64,000 bases of DNA from Eggerthellaceae bacterium. Its GTDB lineage: Bacteria; Actinomycetota; Coriobacteriia; Coriobacteriales; Eggerthellaceae. Location of the stretch: positions 1 to 64,000 of the forward strand of contig CAJTDS010000006.1 of NCBI GenBank assembly GCA_910575165.1, in the 5' to 3' direction. The position numbers were made by a program, and so were the translations under genes. The first letter of the stretch is position 1, and every line of letters starts with the position of its first letter. Below are positions 33,119-44,000 of the stretch, in pieces. The notes beneath the pieces are model-generated. The model saw only the letters and a program-made list of their open reading frames with translations. It was not told where the DNA came from and made no database searches.

Positions 33119-34039
33119 CTAGACCAGCCGAGAAGCCCTCACGCTCACCAAATGCCCGTGCTCGTCCTTGAACACGCACAGACCGCCGTCGCGGCTCTCG
33201 TACATATGGCGGAAGTTCGCGAACTGGTTGCGGGGCAGCGCATCGGCGCCAGGCACCCGAGGAGCCCCGTCCGCTGAAGCGTCCTGCGAAGCACCCCCCT
33301 CGTCCTCGCCCATCTCCGCTCGATCATCCATGCTATCTGAAGATTCAAGGGGAGTGCGGGGGCAGCTGCCGGTCTCCGCTCCTTCCCCGTTCGTCGAATC
33401 CGGAAGTTCGCAGAGCTCCTCGACCGAAGCAGCGCCGTCGAGAGACTCGGTGGAATGCCCGCTTGCGCGGGCGGATAAATCAGACGCCGAGGCAGGCGGC
33501 TCCTTTTCTGCAGCCTCCTCGGGCTGCGGGGTCGACGCATCGCCGTCAAGGTCGAAGCTGCGGGCAGGGTTGTCCAGAAACTCGCTTTCCTCGGCGAGCG
33601 CGCTTGAGAGCATGTCCTCTGCGGGGCTTCCGGGAGTAGGGCTTACGGGGTTCAGGGGAACGGTGGCAAGCTCCGGGTTCTCCAGAACCGCCTCCACCAG
33701 GCCGCCTTCGATGACCTCCATGCCCGAAGGCAGCACCACAGGGTTCGATTCATCGTCGGTCACCACGATTCCCGCAGCGTTTGCCGCGGCCGGCGCCGGC
33801 TGGTTGGTGGCCCACATGGTTTGGGGGATGACCCCCATGCGGGAGAACATGGAGAGGTTGACCTGGGCGATAACGGCGAGCTCGCGCCCCAGCTCCTCCG
33901 CAGCTTCCCGGCTTGGCCCCTCTTGGAGCTCCTTCGCGATTTCCTGAACCCGCCCCCAAGACAGCGAGTCCATGTCCTGCTTCAAGGAGACGATTCTATC
34001 GGCCTCGCGAATCATCTGCTTCATTCTGTTTCCGAACAT
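33119..34039 (-). CDS. Unrecognised acidic protein with low-complexity centre
   Basis: 306 residues, not recognised. Residues 1-60 are predicted helical (MKQMIREADRIVSLKQDMD, then REAAEELGRELAVIAQ), 75-160 are proline/alanine-rich with hydrophobic patches, and 160-265 are highly acidic and rich in S, E, D, G. The last 30 residues regain order (NFRHMYESRDGGLCVFKDEHGH). There is no signal peptide or membrane helix. ATG has AAGGACGCTC just upstream. It follows truA by 11 bp and precedes asnB, on the same strand. Good codon usage and a normal ribosome site support a real gene. The acidic disordered centre suggests a scaffold or interaction protein, but no function is proposed. Confidence 0.75.
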   Translation of the reverse strand: MFGNRMKQMIREADRIVSLKQDMDSLSWGRVQEIAKELQEGPSREAAEELGRELAVIAQVNLSMFSRMGVIPQTMWATNQPAPAAANAAGIVVTDDESNPVVLPSGMEVIEGGLVEAVLENPELATVPLNPVSPTPGSPAEDMLSSALAEESEFLDNPARSFDLDGDASTPQPEEAAEKEPPASASDLSARASGHSTESLDGAASVEELCELPDSTNGEGAETGSCPRTPLESSDSMDDRAEMGEDEGGASQDASADGAPRVPGADALPRNQFANFRHMYESRDGGLCVFKDEHGHLVSVRASRLV

Positions 34040-34050
34040 GAGCGTCCTTG

Positions 34051-34878
34051 CTACCGATTGTCCATCATTTCATTGTAGCACGACCGATTGTCACCATAGG
34101 TAACAGCCCAGAAAACGAGCCCGCAAGCTGGAGCGTTCTCGCCGGCGGCACTGCGGTCTCGCGCCTCCAGCACCTCGTCCACCCATTCGGGCGGCCGCAA
34201 GCCGCGGCCCACGAGAACCAACGTACCCACGATGGTGCGGACCATGGAATGAAGGAAGGCGTTGCCCTTCACCGTGATCACGAGCACGGTGTCGCCCAGA
34301 ATCTCCTGGATTTCGAACCCTATCCCATGGACATTGCGGCAGGTGGGCTTTCCCTGCGCCGATGCGGCCAAACAGAAGCTCTTGAAATCGTGCTCCCCCA
34401 CCAGATATGCTGCGGCCTCCTGCATAGCGTCTACGTCGAGCGGACGGGGAATATGCCAAGAGAAGTCAGCCATAAACAGCGGGGGCACGTCACCCAGCGC
34501 TATAAAGTAACGGTACTCGCGCTCCGTTGCCGAGAAGCGGGCCGAAAAGCCCGAATCGCGGCGACGCACGTCCGAGACCACGATGGCGTCGTGGGTGAGC
34601 GCGTTCAGCGACCGGGCAAGGGAGCTCATGGCGCGGTCGCAAAGCAGCTCGTCGGGCACCGAGAAGCTCACCACCTGGCCGCGGGCGTGCACGCCGGCAT
34701 CGGTACGCCCGGCGCACACCGTTTCTACGGGGCAGCGGAACACGGTCGCCAGCGCTTCCTCCAGCGAGCCCTGAACCGTGATCAGGCCGGGCTGCCGCGC
34801 AAAGCCGGCGAAGGGAGCACCGTGATAGCCCACAGTAGCCGAAAGCGTTCGGAACCCCGTCTCGTCTGCATTGTCCAT
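34051..34878 (-). CDS. truA: tRNA pseudouridine synthase A
   Basis: 275 residues from ATG 34878, two bases after the dnaE stop, with GGAAGG ten bases upstream (ATG 34896, inside dnaE, is the alternative). It has the catalytic motif CAGRTDAGVHARGQVVSF with the active-site Asp, YRYFI near 130 and the C-terminal VRTIVGTLVLVGRG. TruA forms pseudouridine at positions 38-40 of the anticodon stem of many tRNAs. It is part of a dnaE-truA unit. Confidence 0.93.
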   Translation of the reverse strand: MDNADETGFRTLSATVGYHGAPFAGFARQPGLITVQGSLEEALATVFRCPVETVCAGRTDAGVHARGQVVSFSVPDELLCDRAMSSLARSLNALTHDAIVVSDVRRRDSGFSARFSATEREYRYFIALGDVPPLFMADFSWHIPRPLDVDAMQEAAAYLVGEHDFKSFCLAASAQGKPTCRNVHGIGFEIQEILGDTVLVITVKGNAFLHSMVRTIVGTLVLVGRGLRPPEWVDEVLEARDRSAAGENAPACGLVFWAVTYGDNRSCYNEMMDNR

Positions 34879-34880
34879 GG

Positions 34881-37800
34881 CTACGACGCCTTCCATACGG
34901 GCATGCCAAATAGCTCGCGCAACTCGCTGCGCATGGTCTGGTTACGGGAATCAACGGACAAGGGCAGATCGGCACGGTATGTGTGCCCGTCGCTGTGGCT
35001 CACGTAGAGCACCACGCCGTCGCGCCCTGGATAGTTTCGCAGGATGCGATTCAGGTGCATGGAACGCATCTGGTCGAAATCGGCCATGGACAGCGTGAGC
35101 TCTAGCTTGTGGGGCTGCAGATCCTGCTCGGAAAGCGCCAGCTCTTCCACTTCGAAGCACTTGATCTGGTCCCCCCGGTCGCCGTGCTCGAAGCTGCCCT
35201 TGATCTTCACAATGGAGTCCTCATGAATCGCCGAGGCAAAGTCGTCGTACTTGAACAGGATGCACTCCGCATGGCCCGTAGTGTCCTCCAAGGTGAAGGA
35301 GGCGTACTTCGACCCTCGCTTGGTGAGCTTCACCGCCACGTTCGAGATCATGCCGATGAACACGGCGCTCTTGATATCACGGGTAACCTCTTCCAAGGCT
35401 CCCAGCTGGTACTTCGTGTTGCGGGCCACGTAGTCCTCGAAAGGTCTCATGGGATGGTCCGACACGTAGATCTTCATAATCTCCTTCTCGAAGGCCAGAA
35501 GCTCGCGTTTCGGCCACTCCACCCCGTCGGGCTCGGGCACCTCTTCGGCAAGACCAGCGTCCACGGCCTCTTCCGTGCCGCCGAACATGTCGAAAATGGA
35601 GGCCTGGCCGCGGTCGCGGTCCTTCTGGCGCTTGGACGCCGCCTCCAGGAGGGGCGTCTCGTCGACGAAGTACATGAGCTGCTTGCGGGTGTAGCCCGTT
35701 GAATCGAAGGCGCCGCCCTTGATGAGCGCCTCCAAGGTTTTGCGGTTGTAGCACTTGGCGTCAAGCCGGTTCACGAAGTCGTGTAGGCTGCTGTAGGGGC
35801 CGTTCTGCTCCCGCTCGGCAATAATCTCGTCGGCAACGTTGCGTCCCACGCCGCGCACGCCCACCAAGCCGAAGCGGATGCCCTCGTCCACCGGAGTGAA
35901 CTCGGCGTTGGACGAGTTGATGTCCGGCGGCAGCACCGGGGTGCCGTTGTGGTTGCAGCTGGCGATGTAGCGGATGAGCCGGTCGGTGTTGCCCATGTAG
36001 CTGGTGAGCACCGCTGCCATGAACTCGTTGGGGTAATGGGCCTTCAGGTAGGCGGTGCGCATGACCAGGATGGCGTAGGCCGCCGAATGGGACTTGTTGA
36101 AGGCGTACTTGGCGAACTTCTCGGCATCGGCCCAGATCTGCTGCGCCACCTCCAGCGCATAGCCGTTCTCTACGGCACCCGCGTCCCAGTCGGCCTGCAG
36201 CTGACGCATGACGTCGAGCTTCTTCTTGCCCATGGCCTTGCGCAGCTTGTCGGCCTTGCCGGCGGAAAAACCGCTCATGACCATGGACACCTGCATAATC
36301 TGCTCCTGGTAGACCATGGTGCCGAAGGTCTCCTCGAGCACGGGGCGGAGCCGCTCGTCGTAGTAGTGGGGCTGCGTTCGGCCCGACGCCACCTTAATGT
36401 AGTCTTCCACCATGCCCGACTCCAGCGGACCGGGACGGTTGAGGGCGATGGATGCAACCACATCGGAAAAGCGCGTCGGCGGCAGGCGCGCGAATAGCGA
36501 CACGTACAGCGCGCCCTCCACCTGGAACAGACCGTCCATATTGCCCGATTGCATCAGCTTGAAGGCCAGCTCGTCGTCGGTGGGGATCTCTTCGGGCACG
36601 ATTTTCACGCCAAAGCGCTGCTCGACGTTGCGACATGCGATAGACAACACGTCAAGCGTGCGCAAGCCCAAGAAGTCCATCTTGAGCAGGCCCAGGTCGG
36701 GCGTGTAGTGGCCATCGTATTGGGTGATGATGCCGCCGCCTTTGGTATCGCGCTTCATGGGCACGTGATCGCTCATGGGATCGCGGCAGATGATGGTAGC
36801 GCAGGCATGCACGCCCTCGCCGCGCATATGGCCTTCGATCGAGCGCGCGGCGTCGATGACGGTACGCACGTCCTCCTCGGTCTCGTAGGCCTTCGCCAGA
36901 TCGGGATTGGTCTCCAGGGCCTTGTCGATGGTGATGCCCAGTTCGTCGCCGATCATCTTGCAGATCTTGTCGCCCACCGCGTAGGGGTAGTCGAGCACGC
37001 GGGCGGAGTCGCGCACGGCGTTCTTTGCCTGCAGCGTGCCGAAGGTAATCACCTGGGACACGTGGTCCTCGCCGTAAACGTCTTTGATGTGCTGGATGAC
37101 CTCTTCGCGACGCCCCTGTTCGAAGTCGACGTCGATATCGGGCATCTCCACGCGCTCCGGTGACAGGAAGCGCTCGAACAGCAATCCGTTGGTGAGCGGG
37201 TCCAGATCGGTGATGCCCATGGCGTAGGCCACGATGGCGCCTGCAGCGCTACCGCGGCCCGGACCGACGCCGATGCCCTGGCTGCGCGCCCATTCGATGT
37301 ACTCCTGCACGATGAGGAAGTAGGCGGGGAATCCCTGCTGAACGATGATGCCCATCTCGTAGTCGGCGCGCTCCTGGGCCTCGGCAGGCACCGGGTCGCC
37401 GTAGCGCCTCACCAGGCCCTCCTGCACACGCTTGCGAAACCACGTCTCCTCGGTCTCGCCCTCGGGCAAAGGGAACCGAGGCAGGATGGAGTCGCGCTCC
37501 AGCACGACGTTCACCTTCTCGGCCACTTCCACCGTGTTGTCGCACGCCTCGGGGAAGTCGGCCAGGGCCTCGCGCATCTCCTCCTCGGTCTTCATGTAGA
37601 ACTGGTCGTTCTCGAAGCGCATGCGGTTCGCGTCGTTGACCAGGCTGCCGGTGCCGATGCACAGCATGATGTCCTGGGCGCGCGCGTCCTCCTGACGCAG
37701 GTAGTGGAAGTCGTTGGTGGCGATGGTCTTCAGCCCCGCCCGGCGCGCCACCTCGGTCAGCTGGTGGTTCAGCTGGGTCTGGGTCAGGCCGCCGTCGGTG

Positions 37801-38351
37801 CGGATGCCCTGGTTCTGCAGCTCGATGTAGAAGTCCCCGGGCTCGAAGCACTCGGCGAACTTCTGCGCCCAGGCCACGGCATCGTCCATCTGGCCGTTGT
37901 CGAGCAGCTTCGGGATGATGCCGGCGATGCAGGCGGAGCTGCCGATGATGCCCTTGCCGTAGCGCTTGAGCATGGAGTAGGTGGTGCGCGGCTTGTAGTA
38001 GAAGTTGTCCACATGGGACTCGCTCACCAGCCGCAGCAAGTTGTGGTAGCCCTCGTTGGTCTTGGCCAGCAGCAGCAGATGGTACAGCCGCGGCTTCACA
38101 TCCTTGCGAAGCTCCTCGTCGGTGGTGAAGTACACCTCGCAGCCGAAGATGGGCTTCACGCGAAACCCGGTCTCCTTCTCCACCGCGTCGCAGGCGTCCG
38201 ACAGCTCGGGCACGCCGGACATGACGCCGTGGTCGGTGATGGCCACGGCGGGCATCTTCAGCTCGGCGGCGCGGCGCACCATGTCCTTGACATGGGTGAA
38301 GCCGTCGAGCAGGGAGTATTCCGTATGGTTGTGCAGATGGACGAAGGCCAT
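34881..38351 (-). CDS. dnaE: DNA polymerase III alpha subunit
   Basis: 1156 residues, typical DnaE (not PolC) length. Order: PHP domain beginning FVHLHNHTEYSLLDG and ITDHGVMSG; palm/polymerase region with PDIDVDFEQGRR (catalytic aspartates) and GRGSAAGAIVAYA; GVHACATII; helix-hairpin-helix region RFGLVGVRGVGRN; C-terminal OB fold (VAVKLTKRGSKYASFTLED). It is the replicative polymerase catalytic subunit. Transcribed ahead of truA. The start has a weak ribosome-binding site. No anomaly seen. Confidence 0.97.
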   Translation of the reverse strand: MAFVHLHNHTEYSLLDGFTHVKDMVRRAAELKMPAVAITDHGVMSGVPELSDACDAVEKETGFRVKPIFGCEVYFTTDEELRKDVKPRLYHLLLLAKTNEGYHNLLRLVSESHVDNFYYKPRTTYSMLKRYGKGIIGSSACIAGIIPKLLDNGQMDDAVAWAQKFAECFEPGDFYIELQNQGIRTDGGLTQTQLNHQLTEVARRAGLKTIATNDFHYLRQEDARAQDIMLCIGTGSLVNDANRMRFENDQFYMKTEEEMREALADFPEACDNTVEVAEKVNVVLERDSILPRFPLPEGETEETWFRKRVQEGLVRRYGDPVPAEAQERADYEMGIIVQQGFPAYFLIVQEYIEWARSQGIGVGPGRGSAAGAIVAYAMGITDLDPLTNGLLFERFLSPERVEMPDIDVDFEQGRREEVIQHIKDVYGEDHVSQVITFGTLQAKNAVRDSARVLDYPYAVGDKICKMIGDELGITIDKALETNPDLAKAYETEEDVRTVIDAARSIEGHMRGEGVHACATIICRDPMSDHVPMKRDTKGGGIITQYDGHYTPDLGLLKMDFLGLRTLDVLSIACRNVEQRFGVKIVPEEIPTDDELAFKLMQSGNMDGLFQVEGALYVSLFARLPPTRFSDVVASIALNRPGPLESGMVEDYIKVASGRTQPHYYDERLRPVLEETFGTMVYQEQIMQVSMVMSGFSAGKADKLRKAMGKKKLDVMRQLQADWDAGAVENGYALEVAQQIWADAEKFAKYAFNKSHSAAYAILVMRTAYLKAHYPNEFMAAVLTSYMGNTDRLIRYIASCNHNGTPVLPPDINSSNAEFTPVDEGIRFGLVGVRGVGRNVADEIIAEREQNGPYSSLHDFVNRLDAKCYNRKTLEALIKGGAFDSTGYTRKQLMYFVDETPLLEAASKRQKDRDRGQASIFDMFGGTEEAVDAGLAEEVPEPDGVEWPKRELLAFEKEIMKIYVSDHPMRPFEDYVARNTKYQLGALEEVTRDIKSAVFIGMISNVAVKLTKRGSKYASFTLEDTTGHAECILFKYDDFASAIHEDSIVKIKGSFEHGDRGDQIKCFEVEELALSEQDLQPHKLELTLSMADFDQMRSMHLNRILRNYPGRDGVVLYVSHSDGHTYRADLPLSVDSRNQTMRSELRELFGMPVWKAS

Positions 38352-38529
38352 AGCTCACGCTCGCAATCGATGAATCGCGCTTGTCGTCTCTCGGGGTTGG
38401 CGGCGCCCGGCGCCGTCGTCTCGTTCGCTGCCATTCTAGCAGCCAAGCCATGCGCCCGTTGCGAACAAACGGTGGTTTTAGGATGGATTGACGGGCACCG
38501 TCTGCCGGCACAAAAGGAGACGGACGGCT

Positions 38530-40158
38530 CTAGGCGCCGCCACGGGACTCGTACTCGGTGCGCACCAGCTCAATGAGCTCGTCCCGAGAATGGACGTCCA
38601 GCTTCAAGTAGACACGGTGCGTATGGGTGCGCACGGTGCTCACGGTAATGCTCAGGCGCGAAGCGATTTCCTGGGGCGTGCGGTTGCAGGCTAGCTCCTC
38701 AAGAAGCTCCTGCTCGCGCTTGGACAGCATGGCCCGCTCGCCGACGCGCCGGCACGCCAGGCGCCAGGGCCTGTTGCGGCGCACCGTTGCGGCCGTCCGT
38801 CCACGGATGATGGCGTCTCGCACATTGAGGATGGAGGCACCCGAGAGCTCGAGCACGCTGTCGAAGCCCTTCTCGGTGAACACAAGCACCGCGCAAGCAA
38901 CGATCAGCACGATGAGCACCGCTACCATGGGCGCCCCGATGGCCTGATCGCTAGCTCCGAGCACGCCGAACAGGTTGCTGTAACCGCATAGATACCCGAT
39001 TCCCAGACCAGCACAGCAAGCCCCCTCCCCCAGACCGAACACCAGAAACGGGCGGAACCCCTGCGACTTGGCCACGAAGGCGAGCAAGCACCAGGCGACC
39101 AGCCCGATAACGCTTGTGAGCGCGCTCGTGAAGGCCAGCGGCAGGGCAGCGTGCAGGCCCAGGAGCGGCAGCGTTGCCACGACCAGCGCCATGAAGGCCA
39201 TGCATAGAAGATAGAGCTTGCCCAACGACACCCGTTTCGAAAGGAACACCGCCACAAGCAGTAGGCATGCAGCAAGGGCGAACCGGGCGAGCATGGCCTG
39301 CTGGGAGTTGAGCTGGTGCCCGTCGGGCGTCTGCCCCAGCAGAAAGTAGTTGCGCACAATGGAGGCCACGGCCGAAAACACGAACAAGGCGACCAGGAGC
39401 TTTCCCATCATTGGCAGCTGGCGGAAGAAGCCGCGCACGGTGGACGTGCCCGCTGTCGGACCGGAGACCTTCCCTCGGCCGCCCCCGGCTGCGCCCTCCC
39501 GCAGCTCGCAGCTTGCCGAGCCTGTGTCGATGGCGGGAAGGGAGGCGCACCCTGTAAGAGCCACGGGCAGCACGGCTACTGCAACGAGGTTGAGCAACGG
39601 CGGTCCGCCCGGAACCGACGGCATCCAGGAGTTTCCAATCACCACGTAGAAAATGACCGCTACGAGCAGCTCGGAGAGCGCTGCGTATAAAAACACCCGG
39701 CCCGGCTCCAAGTCGCAGTACAGCTGGCTTACCCGCAACGTCATGAGCCCAGAACCCACTCCCATAAGGAAGCTCCCCCCATGGAAGAGCATGCCCGACA
39801 TGCCGGTGCCTTGCAAGAAACGCGGGCCGCTGGCGATGAGCAGAACCACGCCGGCAATGGAGACGAGCGCGATGAGGGCGGGGGCGCGGCGGTCATCGAA
39901 AAGCCGCGCGAAAAGGTCTTGAGCGAACGCGGAGAGCACCAGCACGACGGCGGAGGTCATGTACACGGTCATCCCCACGTCGATAACCGAGAGGTTCGTC
40001 ACGTCGGTAGCCGTCATCCATGCGCCGAAATCCACTACGAGGAACTGCCATGCGAGCAACATGGCAAGGCTGAAGTAGCGAAGGTTGGGCCACACTGCCA
40101 CCAAGGCCGAAGAGGCCGCGTCTTTCCGTTGCGACCGATGTTCCCGCCAGCTCGCCAT
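38530..40158 (-). CDS. LuxR-family regulator with N-terminal multi-pass membrane domain
   Basis: 542 residues. Residues 20-430 form about twelve hydrophobic helices, then a basic linker, and the C-terminal ~65 residues form a LuxR HTH: LSKREQELLEELACNRTPQE, then IASRLSITVSTVRTHTHRVY. This membrane-LuxR plan is expanded in Eggerthella-type bacteria, where such regulators are often divergent from molybdoenzyme operons and respond to the enzyme's substrate. That is exactly the arrangement here. The membrane domain probably senses a small molecule or membrane signal and the HTH controls the operon starting at 40355. The ligand is unknown. Confidence 0.88.
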   Translation of the reverse strand: MASWREHRSQRKDAASSALVAVWPNLRYFSLAMLLAWQFLVVDFGAWMTATDVTNLSVIDVGMTVYMTSAVVLVLSAFAQDLFARLFDDRRAPALIALVSIAGVVLLIASGPRFLQGTGMSGMLFHGGSFLMGVGSGLMTLRVSQLYCDLEPGRVFLYAALSELLVAVIFYVVIGNSWMPSVPGGPPLLNLVAVAVLPVALTGCASLPAIDTGSASCELREGAAGGGRGKVSGPTAGTSTVRGFFRQLPMMGKLLVALFVFSAVASIVRNYFLLGQTPDGHQLNSQQAMLARFALAACLLLVAVFLSKRVSLGKLYLLCMAFMALVVATLPLLGLHAALPLAFTSALTSVIGLVAWCLLAFVAKSQGFRPFLVFGLGEGACCAGLGIGYLCGYSNLFGVLGASDQAIGAPMVAVLIVLIVACAVLVFTEKGFDSVLELSGASILNVRDAIIRGRTAATVRRNRPWRLACRRVGERAMLSKREQELLEELACNRTPQEIASRLSITVSTVRTHTHRVYLKLDVHSRDELIELVRTEYESRGGA

Positions 40159-40214
40159 ACCGTCTCACCCCCTGAACGACCTTTCATGATGGGGTTTCCC
40201 CGACGGCATAGCAA

Positions 40215-40231
40215 TACACAAATCTGGTGTA
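40215..40231. promoter_or_regulatory. Candidate operator dyad between luxR-type gene and redox operon
   Basis: Inverted repeat TACAC-7-GTGTA in the 196-bp divergent intergenic region, 57 bases upstream of the regulator start. LuxR-type dimers bind short dyads of this size. Only one copy is seen, so the assignment is tentative. Confidence 0.35.
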
Positions 40232-40354
40232 CTCACGGTTTTGCCAACGCGACCCAAGGGAAAGCGAAAGTTCATGCACCTGTTCGTAAACCGCGTCCGA
40301 CCCGCATCGTAGGCTTGGGGGGCAATGCTTCATCGCGCAAGCAAGGAGGCGAAC

Positions 40355-41017
40355 ATGGACGAAGCATATTCGGCAGAGGGCGAACGCCCGCCAACCGAGC
40401 CTGACGACGCGCTTGACCGGGCCTCGGTACTCTTCCAGCACAACCCCGGGTTCCGACAGGCGTTCCTGCGCATCCTGCAGCGCTGCCGGGACGAGGCGGT
40501 TGAGCTGGCAAACCTGGAAGCGACCGTGGAAGAGGTCCCAGGCTACCCCAAGCTCAAGCAGCCTCCCTACTTCCCCATCCGTTGGCTGCACGAGACGGGC
40601 GCCCTAGAGGAGCTCTACCTCGACTCCGACGGGCGTCTGCACGATGGAGCCGAGGTGGCGGAGCTTGACGAGGACGCCTTCGACGACCTCGTGGTCGCCT
40701 TCGCCTATCGAACCACGGAGCTCGGCTCGAAACTTGCCGAGCGATTCAGCCCGCGCAACCGCCTGGCGCAGCTGCTGGCCGACGAGCCCGATCGCCAGCA
40801 GACCTACTGCGAGCTGCTCGCTTTCCTGACGCAGAAACGTTCCTTCGCCCAAATCGAGGCGCTTCTGCGAGGAAGGGATGTGCTCGTAGGCACCGCCCGG
40901 GACGGCATCGCCTTGCAGCCGAGCCTGTTCATCGACAAGCTCGAATCCGTCGGAGCCGTCGCCTACGACGGCGGCTGGCAGACAACGCCGGAGGGAAAGG
41001 AGCTCATAGAGGGTTAG
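40355..41017 (+). CDS. Unrecognised protein, first gene of the molybdoenzyme operon
   Basis: 220 residues from ATG 40355, with a strong AAGGAGG six bases upstream. Soluble, acidic, without signal peptide, cysteine cluster or membrane helix. Mostly helical: PGFRQAFLRILQRCRDEAVEL near 30-50, a conserved-looking YPKLKQPPYFPIRWLHETGALEE, and a C-terminal segment (FIDKLESVGAVAYDGGWQTTPEG) that looks like a winged-helix wing. It may be a small regulatory or assembly protein for the molybdoenzyme. The stop lies 47 bp before the enzyme start, so they are co-transcribed. Function unknown. Confidence 0.75.
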   Translation: MDEAYSAEGERPPTEPDDALDRASVLFQHNPGFRQAFLRILQRCRDEAVELANLEATVEEVPGYPKLKQPPYFPIRWLHETGALEELYLDSDGRLHDGAEVAELDEDAFDDLVVAFAYRTTELGSKLAERFSPRNRLAQLLADEPDRQQTYCELLAFLTQKRSFAQIEALLRGRDVLVGTARDGIALQPSLFIDKLESVGAVAYDGGWQTTPEGKELIEG

Positions 41018-41064
41018 GAACCGAAGGACATCCCATGTATCGAGAGACGAGAGAGGAAGGGTTT

Positions 41065-44000
41065 ATGAGCAAGACAACGCTATCGCGCAGAAGCTTCATG
41101 CAGGCCGCCGCCGTCGCCAGCGCCGCCGCAGCGTTCGGCGCCACCTTGGGCGGATGCACCAAGCCGAGCACCGTCGAAGTCGACGACGTCGACAAGGTGC
41201 AGCCCGCAACCGAAGCCGACGCCGAGACCTCGGGGCGCCAGGAGCCGCTGGCCATTCCCGACTATGATTTCTACACCACCAGCTGCCATGGCTGCATCAC
41301 CACGTGCCCGGTGAAGGTGTACGTCAAAGACGGCGTGGTCCGCAAGATCGAGGGACATCCCGCGGGAGCAGAGAACAACGGCTCGGCCTGCGTGAAGGCT
41401 CTCAACCAGATCCATACCTGCTACAGCCCGCGCCGCGTGCTCTATCCCATGCGCCGTACTGGGGCCCGTGGAGCCGAAAACATGGCCTTCGAGCGTGTGA
41501 GCTGGGACGAAGCCATCGACGAGGCGAGCGATAAGTGGCTTGAGATCTTCGAGAAGTACGGCACCTACTCGATGCTGTCCACCACCGGAGGCGGCGGCGC
41601 CTACGTGCCTGCGCCCATGTTGCCCGCGGTGTCCGCCTCGTGCTACTCCCCCAACGCCTTCGAGCCCGGCGCCGCCCAATGCTTCCTGCCCCGTGTGTGC
41701 GTGACCCAGCTCATGGGCTTCAAGATGAGCGACTCCATCGCCGACAACGAGGTGCGCGAGCCGTTCAAGGGGTTCAGCAAGGCCGACAAGGAGGCCGGCA
41801 TCACCAACGACTGCGAAGTGCTGGTTCTGTGGGGAACGCAGCCGTCCTCCTCGCAGACCGCCAAGGCGGGCCGTGCCATGGCCGAGCTGCGCGCCAACGG
41901 CTGCAAGACCATCGTGGTCGACCCCATGCTCACCCCCGATGCTGCCAAGGCAACCATCCACCTGCCGCTGCGCCCCGGCTCCGACTGCGCGCTCGTCCTG
42001 TCATGGTACCGCTACATCTTCGAGAACAAGCTGTACAACGAGCAGTTCACGAAGTACTGGACGAATCTGCCCTGCCTCATCGACCCGGACACGCTGCTGC
42101 CGATTCTGGCCACAGACGTGTTCGAGGATTACATCGCGCCCACTCCCGACGACACCCCCGTCTACATATGCATCGACGAAGAAACCGGCGAAGTGTCCCC
42201 GCTGCCCTACGGCATGCCCGAAGACGTAGGCGTCAACCCCAGCGTGTTCGGCGAGGCCACCGTGAACGGCAAGTCCTGCAAGACCGCCGGTCAGTACTAC
42301 AAGGAGGAAGCGGAGCCCTGGACCCTCGAGCAGGCCGCCAAGTTCTGCTGGCTCGACGCCGCCAAGATCGAGGAGGCCATCAAGCTGTACGTGAGCCCGC
42401 ATCAGAACGGTTCCGACGGCGGCGCGGGCATCGGTCACGGCGTCGCCACCGACATGATGGAGTGCTCGAGCCAGGCACCCATCGGCACCGCGGGCCTCGA
42501 CTCCATCATGGGCTACATACAGATGCCCGGCTGCACCCTCACGCTCACCGGCGTGGGTGCCGGCGGCCCGGGCGGCGGCATGGGAGGCGCTGGGCTCTCG
42601 CTCGACTCGACCAACAAGTGGGGCAAGTGCATTGCTGACGGGGCTCAGCCGCGACCCACGCAATCCGAGACCACCGACTTCGGCATCGGCTACATCATGG
42701 GTGCCACCGAGGAGGCAAACCGCGCCAACCACGACTCCTTCGCAAGTCCTGAGCAGGACTGCTTCCAGCGCATCGTCTTGGACCGCCTGGGCGTGTCTAA
42801 CCATCGAGGGCTTGCCCACTGGTACCAGTCCCACATCCCGGCCGTGCGCCAGGCCATGGAGACCGGCGAGCCTTGGCGCCCCCGGGCGTGGCTCGACACC
42901 TCGGGCAACAAGTTCGCCATGCTCGGCAGCGCCGGCGCCTGGTACAACGCGGCCATGGGCAACGTCGAGTACGTGGTGCATCAGTACCCGCACTTCACCT
43001 CCTTCGACGCCGAGCTCACCGACATGTTCTTCCCCACCGAGGAGTGGCTGGAAATGTGGAATCCGGGTTCCTCCCAGCTCAACATCGAGACCCCCTGCGG
43101 CTCCATCATCCATCTGGGAGAGGCCGTTGACACGGGACGACCCTACTCGCGCTTCCTGCAGGCGTTCTACGACAAGGCCAACCAGAAGCTCGACTCCATC
43201 GTGTTCAACGGCACCGGCCAGACCTTGGCGGAGATAGGCGTGCAGTTCCCGCTGGTAAACGTTCGCTCGGGTTCCGACGAGTCGAACAAGCAGCAGCGCA
43301 TCAAGCAGGGAGCGGCGCTGCTTGGCCTGGAGGCTGCCGAGGGCGAGTCGATCACCGAGGAGCAGTACCGCCAGGCATGGAAGAACAACCCGGTCTACAA
43401 GGTATCCACCCCCTCCGACGAGTACTGGACCTACGGCCACTACCTGGTGCTTGCCGACGACGGACTGCCTTATGGCTTCCCCACCGTCTCGCGCAAGGTG
43501 GAGGTCTACTGCACGGCCATGGTTCGCCTGGGCCAGACGGGCTTCCCCTACAACTGGCCCAACGGATTCGACTCCCCCGTCGACGAGCGAATTGCCACGT
43601 TCCACGGCACCTACGCCCCCATTTGCGTGGTGCCCAAGGCCAAGGAGACGCCCGACGTGGGGGCCGGCTTCGAGGACTACGTCATGGACTTCGACGCGGA
43701 CTTCCCCTTGGCGCTCACCTCCGGACGTCGCGTGTTCTTCCATCACGGCACCATGCGCCATGCCCCCTACAGCCGCGAGCTGTACCCCGTGCCCTTCGCC
43801 TACATCAACCCGGCTACGGCCACCGAGTACGGCATCTCTGACGGCGATTGGATCGAGGTGTCCTCTCGACGCACCCAGGGAAGCGACTACGACCCCTCCC
43901 GTGCTGGCACCGAGCGGGCCTACTCCGGCGAGAAGAAGCAGGACACCAAGACGGCCGAGCCCATCCGCACCATCGCCTACGTCACGGAGATGGTGGCACC

